From Alphaproteobacteria bacterium (lineage in GTDB: Bacteria; Pseudomonadota; Alphaproteobacteria; CBDBCS01; JAHZLG01), in assembly GCA_022599995.1 (NCBI GenBank), contig JAHZLG010000309.1, positions 1 through 13,916 of the forward strand: a stretch of 13,916 bases of DNA, in the 5' to 3' direction. Position 1 is the first letter of the stretch; every line of letters starts with the position of its first letter. The notes under the pieces are model-generated. The model worked only from the letters and a program-made list of their open reading frames with translations. It ran no database searches and was not told the DNA's origin. Positions 1 through 7,156 of this stretch are shown piece by piece. The position numbers and the translations under genes were made by a program.

Positions 1-137
1 ATCTGCCAAAAACCAGCCACCAAGGTGCTTGATAGCGTTCCAAAAGTAAGCAGCCTGACGCCTAGAAATAATTAATAAACGATCACGGCACAGCAGCCAA
101 AGAATTAGGTGTTCAAGAAGAAGCGAACAATGCCGGG
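1..137. other. disrupted 5' flank of fabF
   Basis: This stretch should encode roughly the first 100 residues of FabF but does not. The fabF frame is open from 72 and already looks FabF-like over about 93-137 (AAKELGVQEEANNAGVLLG across the join), but an in-frame TAA lies at 69-71 and more stops lie upstream. The other two frames of 1-71 give short peptides with no FabF N-terminal motif. The bases before about 115 are visibly AT-richer than the gene. The cause could be a chimeric contig end, a recombination breakpoint or real gene decay; the sequence alone does not decide. Confidence 0.6.
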
Positions 138-1073
138 GTGTTACTTGGGTCGGGCATCGGTGCTGTCGGGCGAATTCATGACAGTTGCCTGGTTCTCGAT
201 CGTGCCGGGCCACGCAAAATCAGCCCGTTCTTTATTCCTTCATCGCTCATCAACCTGCTGTCGGGGCACGTATCCATCCGCAATAATTTGCGAGGCCCCA
301 ATCACGCCGTGGTGACCGCCTGTGCCACCGGCACACACGCCATCGGCGATGCAGCCCGCCTCATTGCTTTCGGTGATGCCGACGTCATGGTCGCCGGAGG
401 TGCAGAAGCCGCCGTCACGCGCATTGGCGTTGCTGGCTTTGTCGCAGCCAAAACGTTGTCGACCTCCTACAACGACACCCCAAATGAAGCATCGCGCCCT
501 TGGGACAAGGACCGCGACGGCTTCGTGATGGGTGAGGGTGCTGGAGTGATGGTGCTCGAAGAATACGAACACGCAAAATCACGCGGCGCACGCATCTACG
601 CCGAGGTGCTCGGCTATGGGTTGAGCGGCGATTCCTTTCACATTACGACCCCCCCCGCCGATGGCAATGGTGCATTCCGCGCCATGCAAAAGGCCGTGCG
701 CAACGCCGGCATTGCCCCCGACGCCATCGATTATATCAATGCCCACGGCACCTCGACCCCCGTCGGCGACGATATTGAGGTAGAAGCGGTGGAACGCTTG
801 CTCGGCAGTCACGCCGAAAATGTCCTGATGTCGTCGACCAAGTCCGCCATCGGGCACCTGCTGGGAGCTGCTGGTGCCGTCGAGGGCATTTTCAGTGCCC
901 TTGCCCTGTACGAAGGCGTTGTGCCGCCAACCCGCAACCTTTATGACCCCTCGCGCGCCACAGTCATCGACCGCGTGCCCCATACCGCCCGATCGGCAAA
1001 GCTGAACGTTGCTCTTTCCAACTCCTTTGGATTCGGAGGAACAAATGCCTGTCTGATTCTAAGACGGATGTGA
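138..1073 (+). CDS. fabF: 3-oxoacyl-ACP synthase II (FabF), N-terminally truncated
   Basis: Beta-ketoacyl-ACP synthase II condenses malonyl-ACP with acyl-ACP in the cytosolic type II fatty-acid elongation cycle. All catalytic residues of the thiolase-fold family are visible. Counting from GTG 138, the nucleophile is Cys62 in TACATGTH, the two histidines are His203 (NAHGTSTP) and His240 (KSAIGHLLGAAGA), and Lys235 precedes the second. The C-terminal NSFGFGGTNA loop is intact. The protein ends normally, but at 311 residues it is about 100 short of the usual 410-420, and the missing part is the N-terminal portion. GTG 138 is only the first possible start codon after the upstream stop and falls inside a conserved VLLGSGIG segment, so it is probably not a native start. 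mltG follows after 4 bases, a common alphaproteobacterial arrangement. Family identity is certain; whether the gene is functional, a pseudogene or an assembly artefact is open. Confidence 0.88.
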   Translation: MLLGSGIGAVGRIHDSCLVLDRAGPRKISPFFIPSSLINLLSGHVSIRNNLRGPNHAVVTACATGTHAIGDAARLIAFGDADVMVAGGAEAAVTRIGVAGFVAAKTLSTSYNDTPNEASRPWDKDRDGFVMGEGAGVMVLEEYEHAKSRGARIYAEVLGYGLSGDSFHITTPPADGNGAFRAMQKAVRNAGIAPDAIDYINAHGTSTPVGDDIEVEAVERLLGSHAENVLMSSTKSAIGHLLGAAGAVEGIFSALALYEGVVPPTRNLYDPSRATVIDRVPHTARSAKLNVALSNSFGFGGTNACLILRRM

Positions 1074-1077
1074 CCTG

Positions 1078-2082
1078 ATGCGCCGGAAAGTGATATTGCT
1101 CTATCTGGGACTCGGCGCACTGGGGCTTGCCGTGTTTGGCGGCATCATCGGAGGGGCAGTCTACTACGACATTACGCAACGGCTGTATCGTCCCGGCCCA
1201 CACGAGGCAGATACCACGCTGATTGTCCCACGCGGCCAACCAACCAGTGCCGTGATCACAGGCCTTGTCGATATTGGCGCGCTCGCAGAAAAAGACAAAG
1301 CCTTGATGCTTCGCTATATCCGCTATGTCGAGGCGGTGCCCAAGGCGGGCGAATTCCTGATTCCTGCCGAAGCCTCCTTGGTGGAGGTGGTCGAATTGCT
1401 CGAATCAGGGGACGTGGTGGTGCGACGGTTCACCATCCCTGAGGGGCTAACCCATCGACAGATCGACCTGCTGTTGCAAGACGTGCCCGGACTAACCGGC
1501 GAAGTTACCGAGTGGCCCGAAGAAGGATGGCTGTATCCTGCCACCTATCACTTTCACCTCGGGGACACGCGACAAGCCGTTATCGACCGCATGAACGCAA
1601 AAATGATCGAGGTGGTCGATAAAATCTGGGAGGAACATCCCCGTCTCGATGTTCTGGAAAACAAGGAAGCCCTTGTCACCCTCGCCTCGGTGGTCGAGCG
1701 GGAAACCGGGGTGGACGAAGAACGCAGCCTGGTCGCCAGTGTCTTCCACAACCGCCTCAATATCAAGATGGCGCTGCAGTCTGACCCCACAATCATTTAC
1801 TGGGAAAGCGAGAAGCTCGGCGTGATCGATCACCCGTTGAAGCGATCGCAAATGCGGCGGCAGCAACCTTATAACAGCTATATTAATCGTGGTCTCCCGC
1901 CGACGGCGATTGCCAATCCGGGGCTCGATGCCTTGTTGGCTACGCTGAATCCAGCCGAGACCGACAACCTGTTTTTTGTCGCCGATGGCAAGGGGGGGCA
2001 TCTCTTTGCGAAGACCTATGCCCACCATCGTCGCAACATCAATATCTATCGGCGGTACCTCCGCAATCAAGCCAAGGGGTAG
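1078..2082 (+). CDS. mltG: endolytic murein transglycosylase MltG (YceG family)
   Basis: MltG cleaves nascent glycan strands at the inner membrane and is thought to set peptidoglycan strand length. The 334-residue protein has a short basic N-terminus (MRRK), one membrane anchor at about residues 5-30, and a periplasmic YceG domain. The motif LASVVERET at 202-210 holds the probable catalytic glutamate, Glu207, corresponding to E. coli Glu218 by motif. It is followed by the family blocks SVFHNRL (221-227), LQSDPTIIY (233-241), YNSYINRGLPPTAIANPG (265-282) and FFVADGKGGHLF (299-310). Length and motif order are normal, so it looks intact. It starts 4 bases after the fabF stop with no strong Shine-Dalgarno sequence, so translation is probably coupled to fabF. 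Loss of the fabF 5' part, if real, could therefore affect mltG expression (inference). Confidence 0.95.
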   Translation: MRRKVILLYLGLGALGLAVFGGIIGGAVYYDITQRLYRPGPHEADTTLIVPRGQPTSAVITGLVDIGALAEKDKALMLRYIRYVEAVPKAGEFLIPAEASLVEVVELLESGDVVVRRFTIPEGLTHRQIDLLLQDVPGLTGEVTEWPEEGWLYPATYHFHLGDTRQAVIDRMNAKMIEVVDKIWEEHPRLDVLENKEALVTLASVVERETGVDEERSLVASVFHNRLNIKMALQSDPTIIYWESEKLGVIDHPLKRSQMRRQQPYNSYINRGLPPTAIANPGLDALLATLNPAETDNLFFVADGKGGHLFAKTYAHHRRNINIYRRYLRNQAKG

Positions 2083-2101
2083 GCACACGCTAAGGGTGCA
2101 C

Positions 2102-2148
2102 CGAAGGGGCAGACGCACACAACGCATCGAAGGGCAGACGCACACAAC
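2102..2148. repeat. 26-bp direct repeat, two copies
   Basis: The block CGAAGGGGCAGACGCACACA plus AC at 2102-2123 recurs at 2128-2148 with one G fewer. The third occurrence of its first bases (CGAA) at 2153 is cut short. It lies between mltG and the ABC gene, in a 158-base gap with no other recognisable element. The function is unknown. It belongs to the general tandem-repeat habit of this window. Confidence 0.75.
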
Positions 2149-2240
2149 CCACCGAAAACCTAGCGTACGGGGTATCTCAACGATGACTCCTGCACGGCCG
2201 CCATCCTATATCCCACGCAACCAGTCACCCAGCCAACCAC

Positions 2241-3620
2241 ATGTCCGCCCTCGTCTTCGACCGAGTGACCCATCGCTATGCCCCGCAAAAGGCAGACAAG
2301 ATGGCCATCGCCAATCGCCAATCGCAGGTCGGAGTGAGCGACGTCTCCTTCCGAATCGCCAACAACACCGTGGCATGCCTGCTCGGCCCCTCGGGAAGCG
2401 GCAAAAGCACCATCATCCGATGTGCCGCCGGATTCGAACAGCCCCTCGCAGGCAGCATCACCCTCGGCCAAGAAACCGTGTTTCGCGTTGATCAACCGGA
2501 CGCCGAAAACACCGCCGCGCGGCCAATAACGTCACCGACGGCTGTGCCCGATGCATTGAGTGCATCCAATGTGTCGAATGCATCCGATGCATCAAGTGCA
2601 TCCGATATTTCAAATGCATCCGATGTCAGTGATACACCGGGAAAGAGAAGGCCGCCCCCCCTGTCGTCAAGGCAGGCAGGCAAGCGACCGTCGCGCTGGG
2701 CCATTGACCCCGCGGTTTTTGTCCCACCGCACAAGCGGCAGATCGGGGTGGTGTTTCAAGACTACGCCCTGTTTCCGCATCTCACCGTGTTCGACAACGT
2801 TGCGTTTGGACTTCGCCGTTCCCTGCGTCGCCGCGATGCCGACTTCCCCGCAGTCGAAGCCCGGGTGCACGCCATGCTCGACTTGGTCGGGTTGCAGGAC
2901 AAAGCCAAAGCATCCCCCGGACAACTGTCCGGAGGGCAACAACAACGCGTCGCCCTCGCCCGCGCCCTCGCCCCAGCCCCGTTGTTCCTTTTGCTCGATG
3001 AACCCTTCAGTGGGCTCGACCTATGGACGCGGGCACGCGTGCGCGACAAGACCCTCCACGTGCTGGACGAATCGCAAACAGCCTGCCTGATCGTCAGTCA
3101 CCAACCGAACGAAGCCATGTACATGGCTGATCAATTGTTGATCATCGACGAGGGCAAAATCGTGCAGGACAGCTCTCCCGAACACCTGTACAGCGCACCT
3201 CTGACTCTTGGCGTCGCCAGCATGATGGGTGAGGTGAACCATTTCGGGGCGGTGATTGCGGACGCCACCCTGTGCACCGATGCCGGGCAGGTTGCCCTCC
3301 CCCATAGCCGCGACGGCTTGGCCACGATTGCCTTTCGTCCCGAGCAGGTGACCGTCACCGCCAACCGTCGCCCTGAAACCGCCCAGCAAGACAACGACAC
3401 CCTCGACTTTTGCATGCGGATAACCGTGGTGCGCCACGTCGGGATGCACCTGATGGTACACCTAGACGGGCACGACAGCCATTGCGGCGACTTGCACTTT
3501 CACGCCCTTCTCCCGTTGAGCACGCCCCGGCCGGGGCAAGAAGAGATGGTTTGGGTCTCAATCCCCCGGGATGCCCTCACCGTTTTCGATGGTGCCAGCG
3601 GACAACGCCACGACGCGTAG
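2241..3620 (+). CDS. ABC transporter ATPase, FbpC/PotA-like, with repeat-coded insert
   Basis: This is a cytosolic ATPase subunit of an ABC importer, most like the iron(III)/spermidine/putrescine group. Visible motifs are Walker A GPSGSGKS (49-56), Q-loop Gln173 in VFQDYALFPHLTV, signature LSGGQQQR (229-236), Walker B LFLLLDE (248-254), D-loop SGLD (257-260) and H-loop His287. A C-terminal regulatory TOBE-type region from about 330 contains AFRPEQV. Between Walker A and the Q-loop, where relatives have about 10-15 residues, there are about 75 (84-158). These include nine Asp/Asn/Ser-Ala/Val/Ile-Ser tripeptides and a basic Pro/Arg/Lys stretch. The insert keeps frame and all catalytic motifs survive, so the gene is probably active. 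No permease or binding-protein gene is adjacent, so the substrate cannot be assigned. ATG 2241 is chosen because it gives the usual short lead into the first strand; no good Shine-Dalgarno sequence is seen. Confidence 0.88.
   Translation: MSALVFDRVTHRYAPQKADKMAIANRQSQVGVSDVSFRIANNTVACLLGPSGSGKSTIIRCAAGFEQPLAGSITLGQETVFRVDQPDAENTAARPITSPTAVPDALSASNVSNASDASSASDISNASDVSDTPGKRRPPPLSSRQAGKRPSRWAIDPAVFVPPHKRQIGVVFQDYALFPHLTVFDNVAFGLRRSLRRRDADFPAVEARVHAMLDLVGLQDKAKASPGQLSGGQQQRVALARALAPAPLFLLLDEPFSGLDLWTRARVRDKTLHVLDESQTACLIVSHQPNEAMYMADQLLIIDEGKIVQDSSPEHLYSAPLTLGVASMMGEVNHFGAVIADATLCTDAGQVALPHSRDGLATIAFRPEQVTVTANRRPETAQQDNDTLDFCMRITVVRHVGMHLMVHLDGHDSHCGDLHFHALLPLSTPRPGQEEMVWVSIPRDALTVFDGASGQRHDA
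2550..2633 (+). repeat. 9-bp coding microsatellite in the ABC ATPase gene
   Basis: About nine degenerate copies of a 9-bp unit close to GATGCATCC run in frame from residue 104 to 131 of the ABC ATPase. The first codon alternates GAT/AAT/AGT, the second GCA/GTG/ATT/GTC, and the third is mostly TCC/TCA/TCG/AGT. The unit is a multiple of three, so copy-number changes would lengthen or shorten the insert without breaking the gene. Confidence 0.85.
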
Positions 3621-3669
3621 ACCCGCAATCCAAGCAGGCCGAGCACCTCGGAGGTAGGGGCGACTCCCA

Positions 3670-3698
3670 TTGCTTTCTCATCCGGCAATAACTATGTA
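3670..3698 (+). promoter_or_regulatory. possible sigma70-type promoter of the tat operon
   Basis: TTGCTT (3670-3675), a 17-base spacer and TATGTA (3693-3698) lie in the 128-base gap upstream of tatA. Transcription would begin near 3705, leaving a leader of about 44 bases that includes the AAGGA ribosome site at 3737-3741. The boxes are imperfect and this is a pattern match only. Confidence 0.35.
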
Positions 3699-3748
3699 TT
3701 GAAGCATCGCGTTGCCCTGTCCCTCGTCACGTTTTCAAGGATTTATCC

Positions 3749-3991
3749 ATGGGTGCTTTTAGTATTTGGCATTGGCTTATCGTTCTTGCTGTTGTTCTCG
3801 TGTTGTTTGGCGGTGGCGGAAAGCTCTCGCGGCTTATGGGAGATTTCGGTAAGGGACTCCGATCCTTCAAGAAATATGTCGGCGATGACAAGCCCAGCAC
3901 CGAAAACGCCAATGAAGCCGTTGATGATGATGCCGAAGAAGCGACCAAAGGGAATGCCGCAGAATCGAAAAGTGCTTCCGCGACCAAGTAA
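3749..3991 (+). CDS. tatA: twin-arginine translocase subunit TatA
   Basis: TatA is the small inner-membrane protein that assembles with TatBC to form the passage for folded twin-arginine substrates. The 80-residue product has one N-terminal transmembrane helix (about 8-20), the FG hinge (Phe20-Gly21), and an amphipathic helix containing MGDFGKGLRSFKK (30-42). An acidic, Ala/Glu/Lys-rich tail follows. Length and architecture are normal for TatA, and the order before tatB and tatC supports the call over TatB or TatE. The loop after the hinge, GGGGKL, is unusually glycine-rich compared with the common GRGKIP or GPKKLP forms. ATG 3749 has a good ribosome site, AAGGA at 3737-3741, seven bases upstream. 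Confidence 0.95.
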   Translation: MGAFSIWHWLIVLAVVLVLFGGGGKLSRLMGDFGKGLRSFKKYVGDDKPSTENANEAVDDDAEEATKGNAAESKSASATK

Positions 3992-4028
3992 GACGTAGGT
4001 CTGTGATTCTCAACGTGGCAGTTGATTC

Positions 4029-4556
4029 ATGCTCGATATTGGTTGGCAAGAGCTTCTTCTGATTGGCATCATTGCGTTGCTCGTGGTGGGGCCGCAGGAA
4101 ATGCCGCGGCTTATGTTGCGGGTCACAAAGCTGATGAAGTGGGTGCGGGCGCAGATGAGTGTCGTGCAGGCAGGCATGGATGACCTTGCCAAAGAAGCCG
4201 AGCTGGAAGACATTCGCAAGATTCAACAACAAATAGCAGCCGGGAAATCACCATCGATTGCGGTTGAGGGGCTCATCGCGCCGATATTCGATCCCCGCGA
4301 AGACCTGATGCAGGCCAAGGACGATATTCGGCGGCATTTCGATACCGATGACGTTCGCCAAGGCGTAAGCAACAAGATCGGCGGTGCCACGGATACCGCA
4401 ATCAATACAGATACAGATGATGTCGTGGATGACGATGAAGGTGATGCAGGCGAAGAAGGCGGTGACCGCGGTGACCGCCACGCCCTTGATGAGGGCAGAG
4501 GCGATGACAGGGATAGTGACAGCAACGACAGTGCCTCTGTCGATCACCGTGCCTAA
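4029..4556 (+). CDS. tatB: twin-arginine translocase subunit TatB
   Basis: TatB forms the substrate receptor complex with TatC in the inner membrane. The 175-residue product starts MLDIGWQEL, with Glu8 in the membrane segment (about 6-20) as in characterised TatB. A GPQEMP hinge follows at 21-26 (GPKELP is more usual), then a long amphipathic helix to about residue 70. The C-terminal half is low-complexity: from about 120 it is dominated by Asp, Glu, Gly and Arg with repeated DD/GD/DR pairs. It begins 37 bases after tatA and is followed by a 240-base gap before tatC, an unusually large gap inside a tat operon. No strong Shine-Dalgarno sequence precedes ATG 4029. The identification is firm; the tail has no recognised domain. 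Confidence 0.93.
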   Translation: MLDIGWQELLLIGIIALLVVGPQEMPRLMLRVTKLMKWVRAQMSVVQAGMDDLAKEAELEDIRKIQQQIAAGKSPSIAVEGLIAPIFDPREDLMQAKDDIRRHFDTDDVRQGVSNKIGGATDTAINTDTDDVVDDDEGDAGEEGGDRGDRHALDEGRGDDRDSDSNDSASVDHRA

Positions 4557-4560
4557 GACA

Positions 4561-4650
4561 CCACGCGCCGAGACACTGGGTGCCATAACACCACGCGCCG
4601 AGACACTGTGTGCCATAACACTACGCGCCGAGACGCTGTGCGCCGAGTCA
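4561..4650. repeat. 30-bp tandem repeat between tatB and tatC
   Basis: Units at 4561-4590 and 4591-4620 differ at one base. A third at 4621-4650 keeps the first 20 or so bases (core ACGCGCCGAGAC) and then diverges. Fragments of the core (CGCCGAG, CTGGGTGCC) recur up to about 4660. The unit length is a multiple of three, so several frames stay open through it, but no open frame here has a convincing start or homology. Confidence 0.85.
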
Positions 4651-4796
4651 CTGGGTGCCTCACACCCTCGCAACGCGCCGATGGCACGTGGTCGCCTAAG
4701 AAGCATCCCACGCCACGCGAAAATCGCCCCCATGCATCGTGAACAAAAGCAAAACATTGGCACACGCCGCACACCCTCAGAAGCCCGGCCGTGACC

Positions 4797-5897
4797 ATGG
4801 CGAAAAGCAACTCCACAACTGATTCCCGAACCGCGCCAAAAACAAAAAGCAAAATCCCGGGGGGCGACCAACCCCTCATGGAGCACCTGCTCGAATTGCG
4901 CAGAAGACTGCTCTACAGCGTCGTGTTCCTGCTTGTCGGATTTCTGGTCGCATTCGTCTTCGCGAAACCAATCTTCAACTTCCTCGCGGCCCCGCTGGCG
5001 GAATTGCTTGAAGCGCAATACCAAAATTCCGAAAATCGCCCGCCGCCGCGGATGATCTTCACCGCCCTGCACGAGCAATTCTTCACCGAGATTCGCGTCG
5101 CCTTCTTCACTGGCTTCGCCGTTGCCTTCCCGTTCATCGCCAGTCAGCTGTGGATATTCATCGCCCCCGGGCTGTTCCGCAACGAAAAACGCGCCTTCCT
5201 GCCCTTCTTGTTGCTCACCCCTTTCTTGTTCCTCGCTGGGGCGTCCTTTGTCTACTACGTCGTGCTTCCTGCGGCGTGGGCCTTCTTTGCAGGCTTCCAG
5301 CAATTTGGCATAACAGGAAGCCTGCCGATCGAGCTCGAGCCCAAGGTCAACGAGTACCTCAATCTGGTCTTGAAGCTGGTGTTCGCCTTCGGTGTTTGCT
5401 TCGAGTTGCCGATCTTGCTGGCATTGCTGGTACGCGTGGGGCTCGCCACGACTGAGGGGCTCCGCCGCAGTCGACGGTACATGATTGTGGTGGCCTTCGT
5501 GGTGGCAGCCGTGCTGACCCCCCCCGACCCGCTTAGTCAGCTATCACTGGCAGTGCCGATCATCCTGCTGTATGAGCTGTCGATCATCTTGATCGACATA
5601 GCCGAGCGAATCCGTGCCAAGCGTCAAGCCAAGCAAGACGCGGCCGAAGACGACGATGAGGAGGACGAGGACGAGGACGACGACTACGAAGACGACGAGG
5701 ATGATGACGTCGATGTTGCCGATGATCTCCCCAAGGCAATAGCCAACACAACAACACAGGGGGCATCCAAGGGGGCATCCGGCGACCTTGGCGACCCTCC
5801 GCCGCACCGGCGCAGTGCCGATCCGGACAAGGGCAGTGATACGGACAAGGATGCTGGCAGAGATATGGACAAGGGCACACCCAATCCACAACAATGA
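4797..5897 (+). CDS. tatC: twin-arginine translocase subunit TatC with acidic C-terminal extension
   Basis: TatC is the six-helix inner-membrane protein that binds the twin-arginine signal peptide. From ATG 4797 it has 366 residues. The family start LMEHLLELRRRLL (27-39) is followed by six hydrophobic segments. The conserved blocks include FIAPGLFRNEKR with the signal-peptide-binding glutamate (Glu130), FELP (202-205) and LTPPDPLSQ (240-248). After the last helix, where most TatC proteins end, about 90 extra residues follow. They comprise a run of Asp/Glu (about 282-307), then Thr/Gly/Ser/Pro-rich sequence with DKG and DKD repeats. A GTG at 4791 could also be the start and would add two residues; neither has a clear ribosome site. 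The stop overlaps the start of the next gene (ATGA at 5894-5897). The core identity is firm; the tail is unassigned. Confidence 0.95.
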   Translation: MAKSNSTTDSRTAPKTKSKIPGGDQPLMEHLLELRRRLLYSVVFLLVGFLVAFVFAKPIFNFLAAPLAELLEAQYQNSENRPPPRMIFTALHEQFFTEIRVAFFTGFAVAFPFIASQLWIFIAPGLFRNEKRAFLPFLLLTPFLFLAGASFVYYVVLPAAWAFFAGFQQFGITGSLPIELEPKVNEYLNLVLKLVFAFGVCFELPILLALLVRVGLATTEGLRRSRRYMIVVAFVVAAVLTPPDPLSQLSLAVPIILLYELSIILIDIAERIRAKRQAKQDAAEDDDEEDEDEDDDYEDDEDDDVDVADDLPKAIANTTTQGASKGASGDLGDPPPHRRSADPDKGSDTDKDAGRDMDKGTPNPQQ

Positions 5898-7078
5898 TTT
5901 TCCCCATACACACGACTGCCGAGGCTGCCGCATGGATCGCTGGAGGGCAACTCCTGGCCTTCGAAACCGAAACCGTATGGGGACTTGGCGCCGATTGCAC
6001 AAATGACCGGGCGGTGGCCTCGGTGTACCGCACCAAAGGACGCCCATCGCACAACCCGCTGATTGTCCACGTGGCAACATACGAGCAAGCCCATGCCCTC
6101 GCCCAGCTCACCCCCGAGGCTGTCTTGCTTGCCCGCGCCTTCTGGCCAGGGGCCCTCACGATGGTGTTGCGACAAATCACGCCAGACTCCACTGACAGAG
6201 TCGATTCTGCTGGCAGTCATCGAATCGCCCCGTCGCAACTGCTGATTGCCCGCGACAGGGAGGGGAGTGCGACAGTCGCCCTCCGCATACCCGACCACCC
6301 GTCGGCACTGGCACTGATCAAGGCGTGCGGGCCGCTCGCAGCGCCCTCAGCCAATGCATCGGGAAGGGTCACCGCGACGAGTGCCGCCCATGTCTGCCGG
6401 TATTTCGCGGGGGTGGGACAGGTCGTCGGGTTATATACCGCCTCAGGCGCGCAAACCTCGGCAACCGAAGCAACGGCAACGAACACAGAGACAACAGATA
6501 GCCAACAAAAAGAGCGGCAAAAAGAGAGTCGTGATCACGGATCACCCCCAGCACCTCGGCGGCGGCACAACATGGAATCAACCATCGTGGACGTGTCGCA
6601 ACCGGGACGGGTGTGCATTCTCCGCCACGGGGCAATCACGGCTGAGAGCATAGATGCCGTGCTCAGAACCTCGCTCGGACGGTTGTTGGACGATGCGCCA
6701 ACCCCCCCGACTGCAACCTCCCCCGAATCGCCCCCCCCGCTCGCACCGGGCATGCTTACCCAGCACTATGCCCCGCAATGTCGCATTCGGCTCGACGCCC
6801 TCGCCCCCGAGCAAGGTGAGGTCTATGTCGATTTCGGCACGCAACCAGCCCCTCGTCAGCCATCAGAACAATTTCCCACACACACACACACACACACCTC
6901 CCACCCCTCCCACGATACGCTTAGCCCGACGGGTAGTCTGGAAGAGGCGGCAAGCGCACTATACGCGCTCTTGCATCGCTACGACGATCCGCAATACCGC
7001 TTGGCATTCGCCCCCATCCCGCGCAAGGGACTAGGCATCGCCATCAACGACCGACTACAACGCGCCGCGGCACGATGA
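5894..7078 (+). CDS. tsaC: L-threonylcarbamoyladenylate synthase (Sua5/YwlC/TsaC long form)
   Basis: The enzyme makes threonylcarbamoyl-AMP from threonine, bicarbonate and ATP, the first step of the t6A37 modification of ANN-decoding tRNAs. The 394-residue protein has an N-terminal YrdC domain (about 8-235) with ETETVWGLGAD (24-34), TKGRPSHNPLIVH (47-59), PSANASG (151-157) and STIVD (229-233). PGMLTQHYAP (285-294) then opens a C-terminal Sua5 domain, as in the long Sua5/YwlC form. Two hydrophilic inserts stand out: about 96-125 and, larger, about 184-226 (Thr/Ser/Glu/Gln/Arg-rich) just before STIVD. The C-terminal part contains a His-Thr run (330-335) coded by a CA dinucleotide tract. ATG 5894 overlaps the tatC stop by four bases, indicating coupled translation. 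A terminator follows the gene. Family confidence is high; intact activity despite the inserts is inferred from the conserved motifs. Confidence 0.92.
   Translation: MIFPIHTTAEAAAWIAGGQLLAFETETVWGLGADCTNDRAVASVYRTKGRPSHNPLIVHVATYEQAHALAQLTPEAVLLARAFWPGALTMVLRQITPDSTDRVDSAGSHRIAPSQLLIARDREGSATVALRIPDHPSALALIKACGPLAAPSANASGRVTATSAAHVCRYFAGVGQVVGLYTASGAQTSATEATATNTETTDSQQKERQKESRDHGSPPAPRRRHNMESTIVDVSQPGRVCILRHGAITAESIDAVLRTSLGRLLDDAPTPPTATSPESPPPLAPGMLTQHYAPQCRIRLDALAPEQGEVYVDFGTQPAPRQPSEQFPTHTHTHTSHPSHDTLSPTGSLEEAASALYALLHRYDDPQYRLAFAPIPRKGLGIAINDRLQRAAAR
6877..6896. repeat. (CA)10 dinucleotide tract inside tsaC
   Basis: Ten CA dinucleotides code for alternating His and Thr near residue 330 of the TsaC protein, after the YrdC domain and within the Sua5 domain. 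Loss or gain of one CA shifts the frame and would remove about the last 60 residues, leaving the catalytic YrdC domain intact. Confidence 0.95.
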
Positions 7079-7132
7079 TCAAATCCTGACCCGTTGTCTG
7101 TGCCCCTAAGCAAACAATATTGTGACTAGGCT

Positions 7133-7156
7133 CGGCCCCCGTTAGGGGGCTGTTTT
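7133..7156 (+). terminator. intrinsic terminator after tsaC
   Basis: The stem CGGCCCCC (7133-7140) pairs with GGGGGCTG (7145-7152), with one G-T pair, around a GTTA loop, and TTTT follows. It lies 55 bases after the tsaC stop and would end the tat-tsaC transcript. There is no matching T-tract on the opposite strand, so it is directional. Confidence 0.85.

Noticed and set aside
1976..2491. 171-residue plus-strand frame across the mltG-ABC gap
   Set aside because: It overlaps both real genes in a different frame and consists of Arg/Pro/His-rich shadow sequence.
3639..3651. CCGAG-CAC-CTCGG hairpin after the ABC gene as a terminator
   Set aside because: The stem is only five pairs with no T-tract after it; insufficient for a terminator call.
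4248..5303. 351-residue minus-strand open frame opposite tatB/tatC
   Set aside because: It is a shadow of the GC-rich, biased-codon tat genes and the 30-bp repeats; the product is low-complexity without domains.
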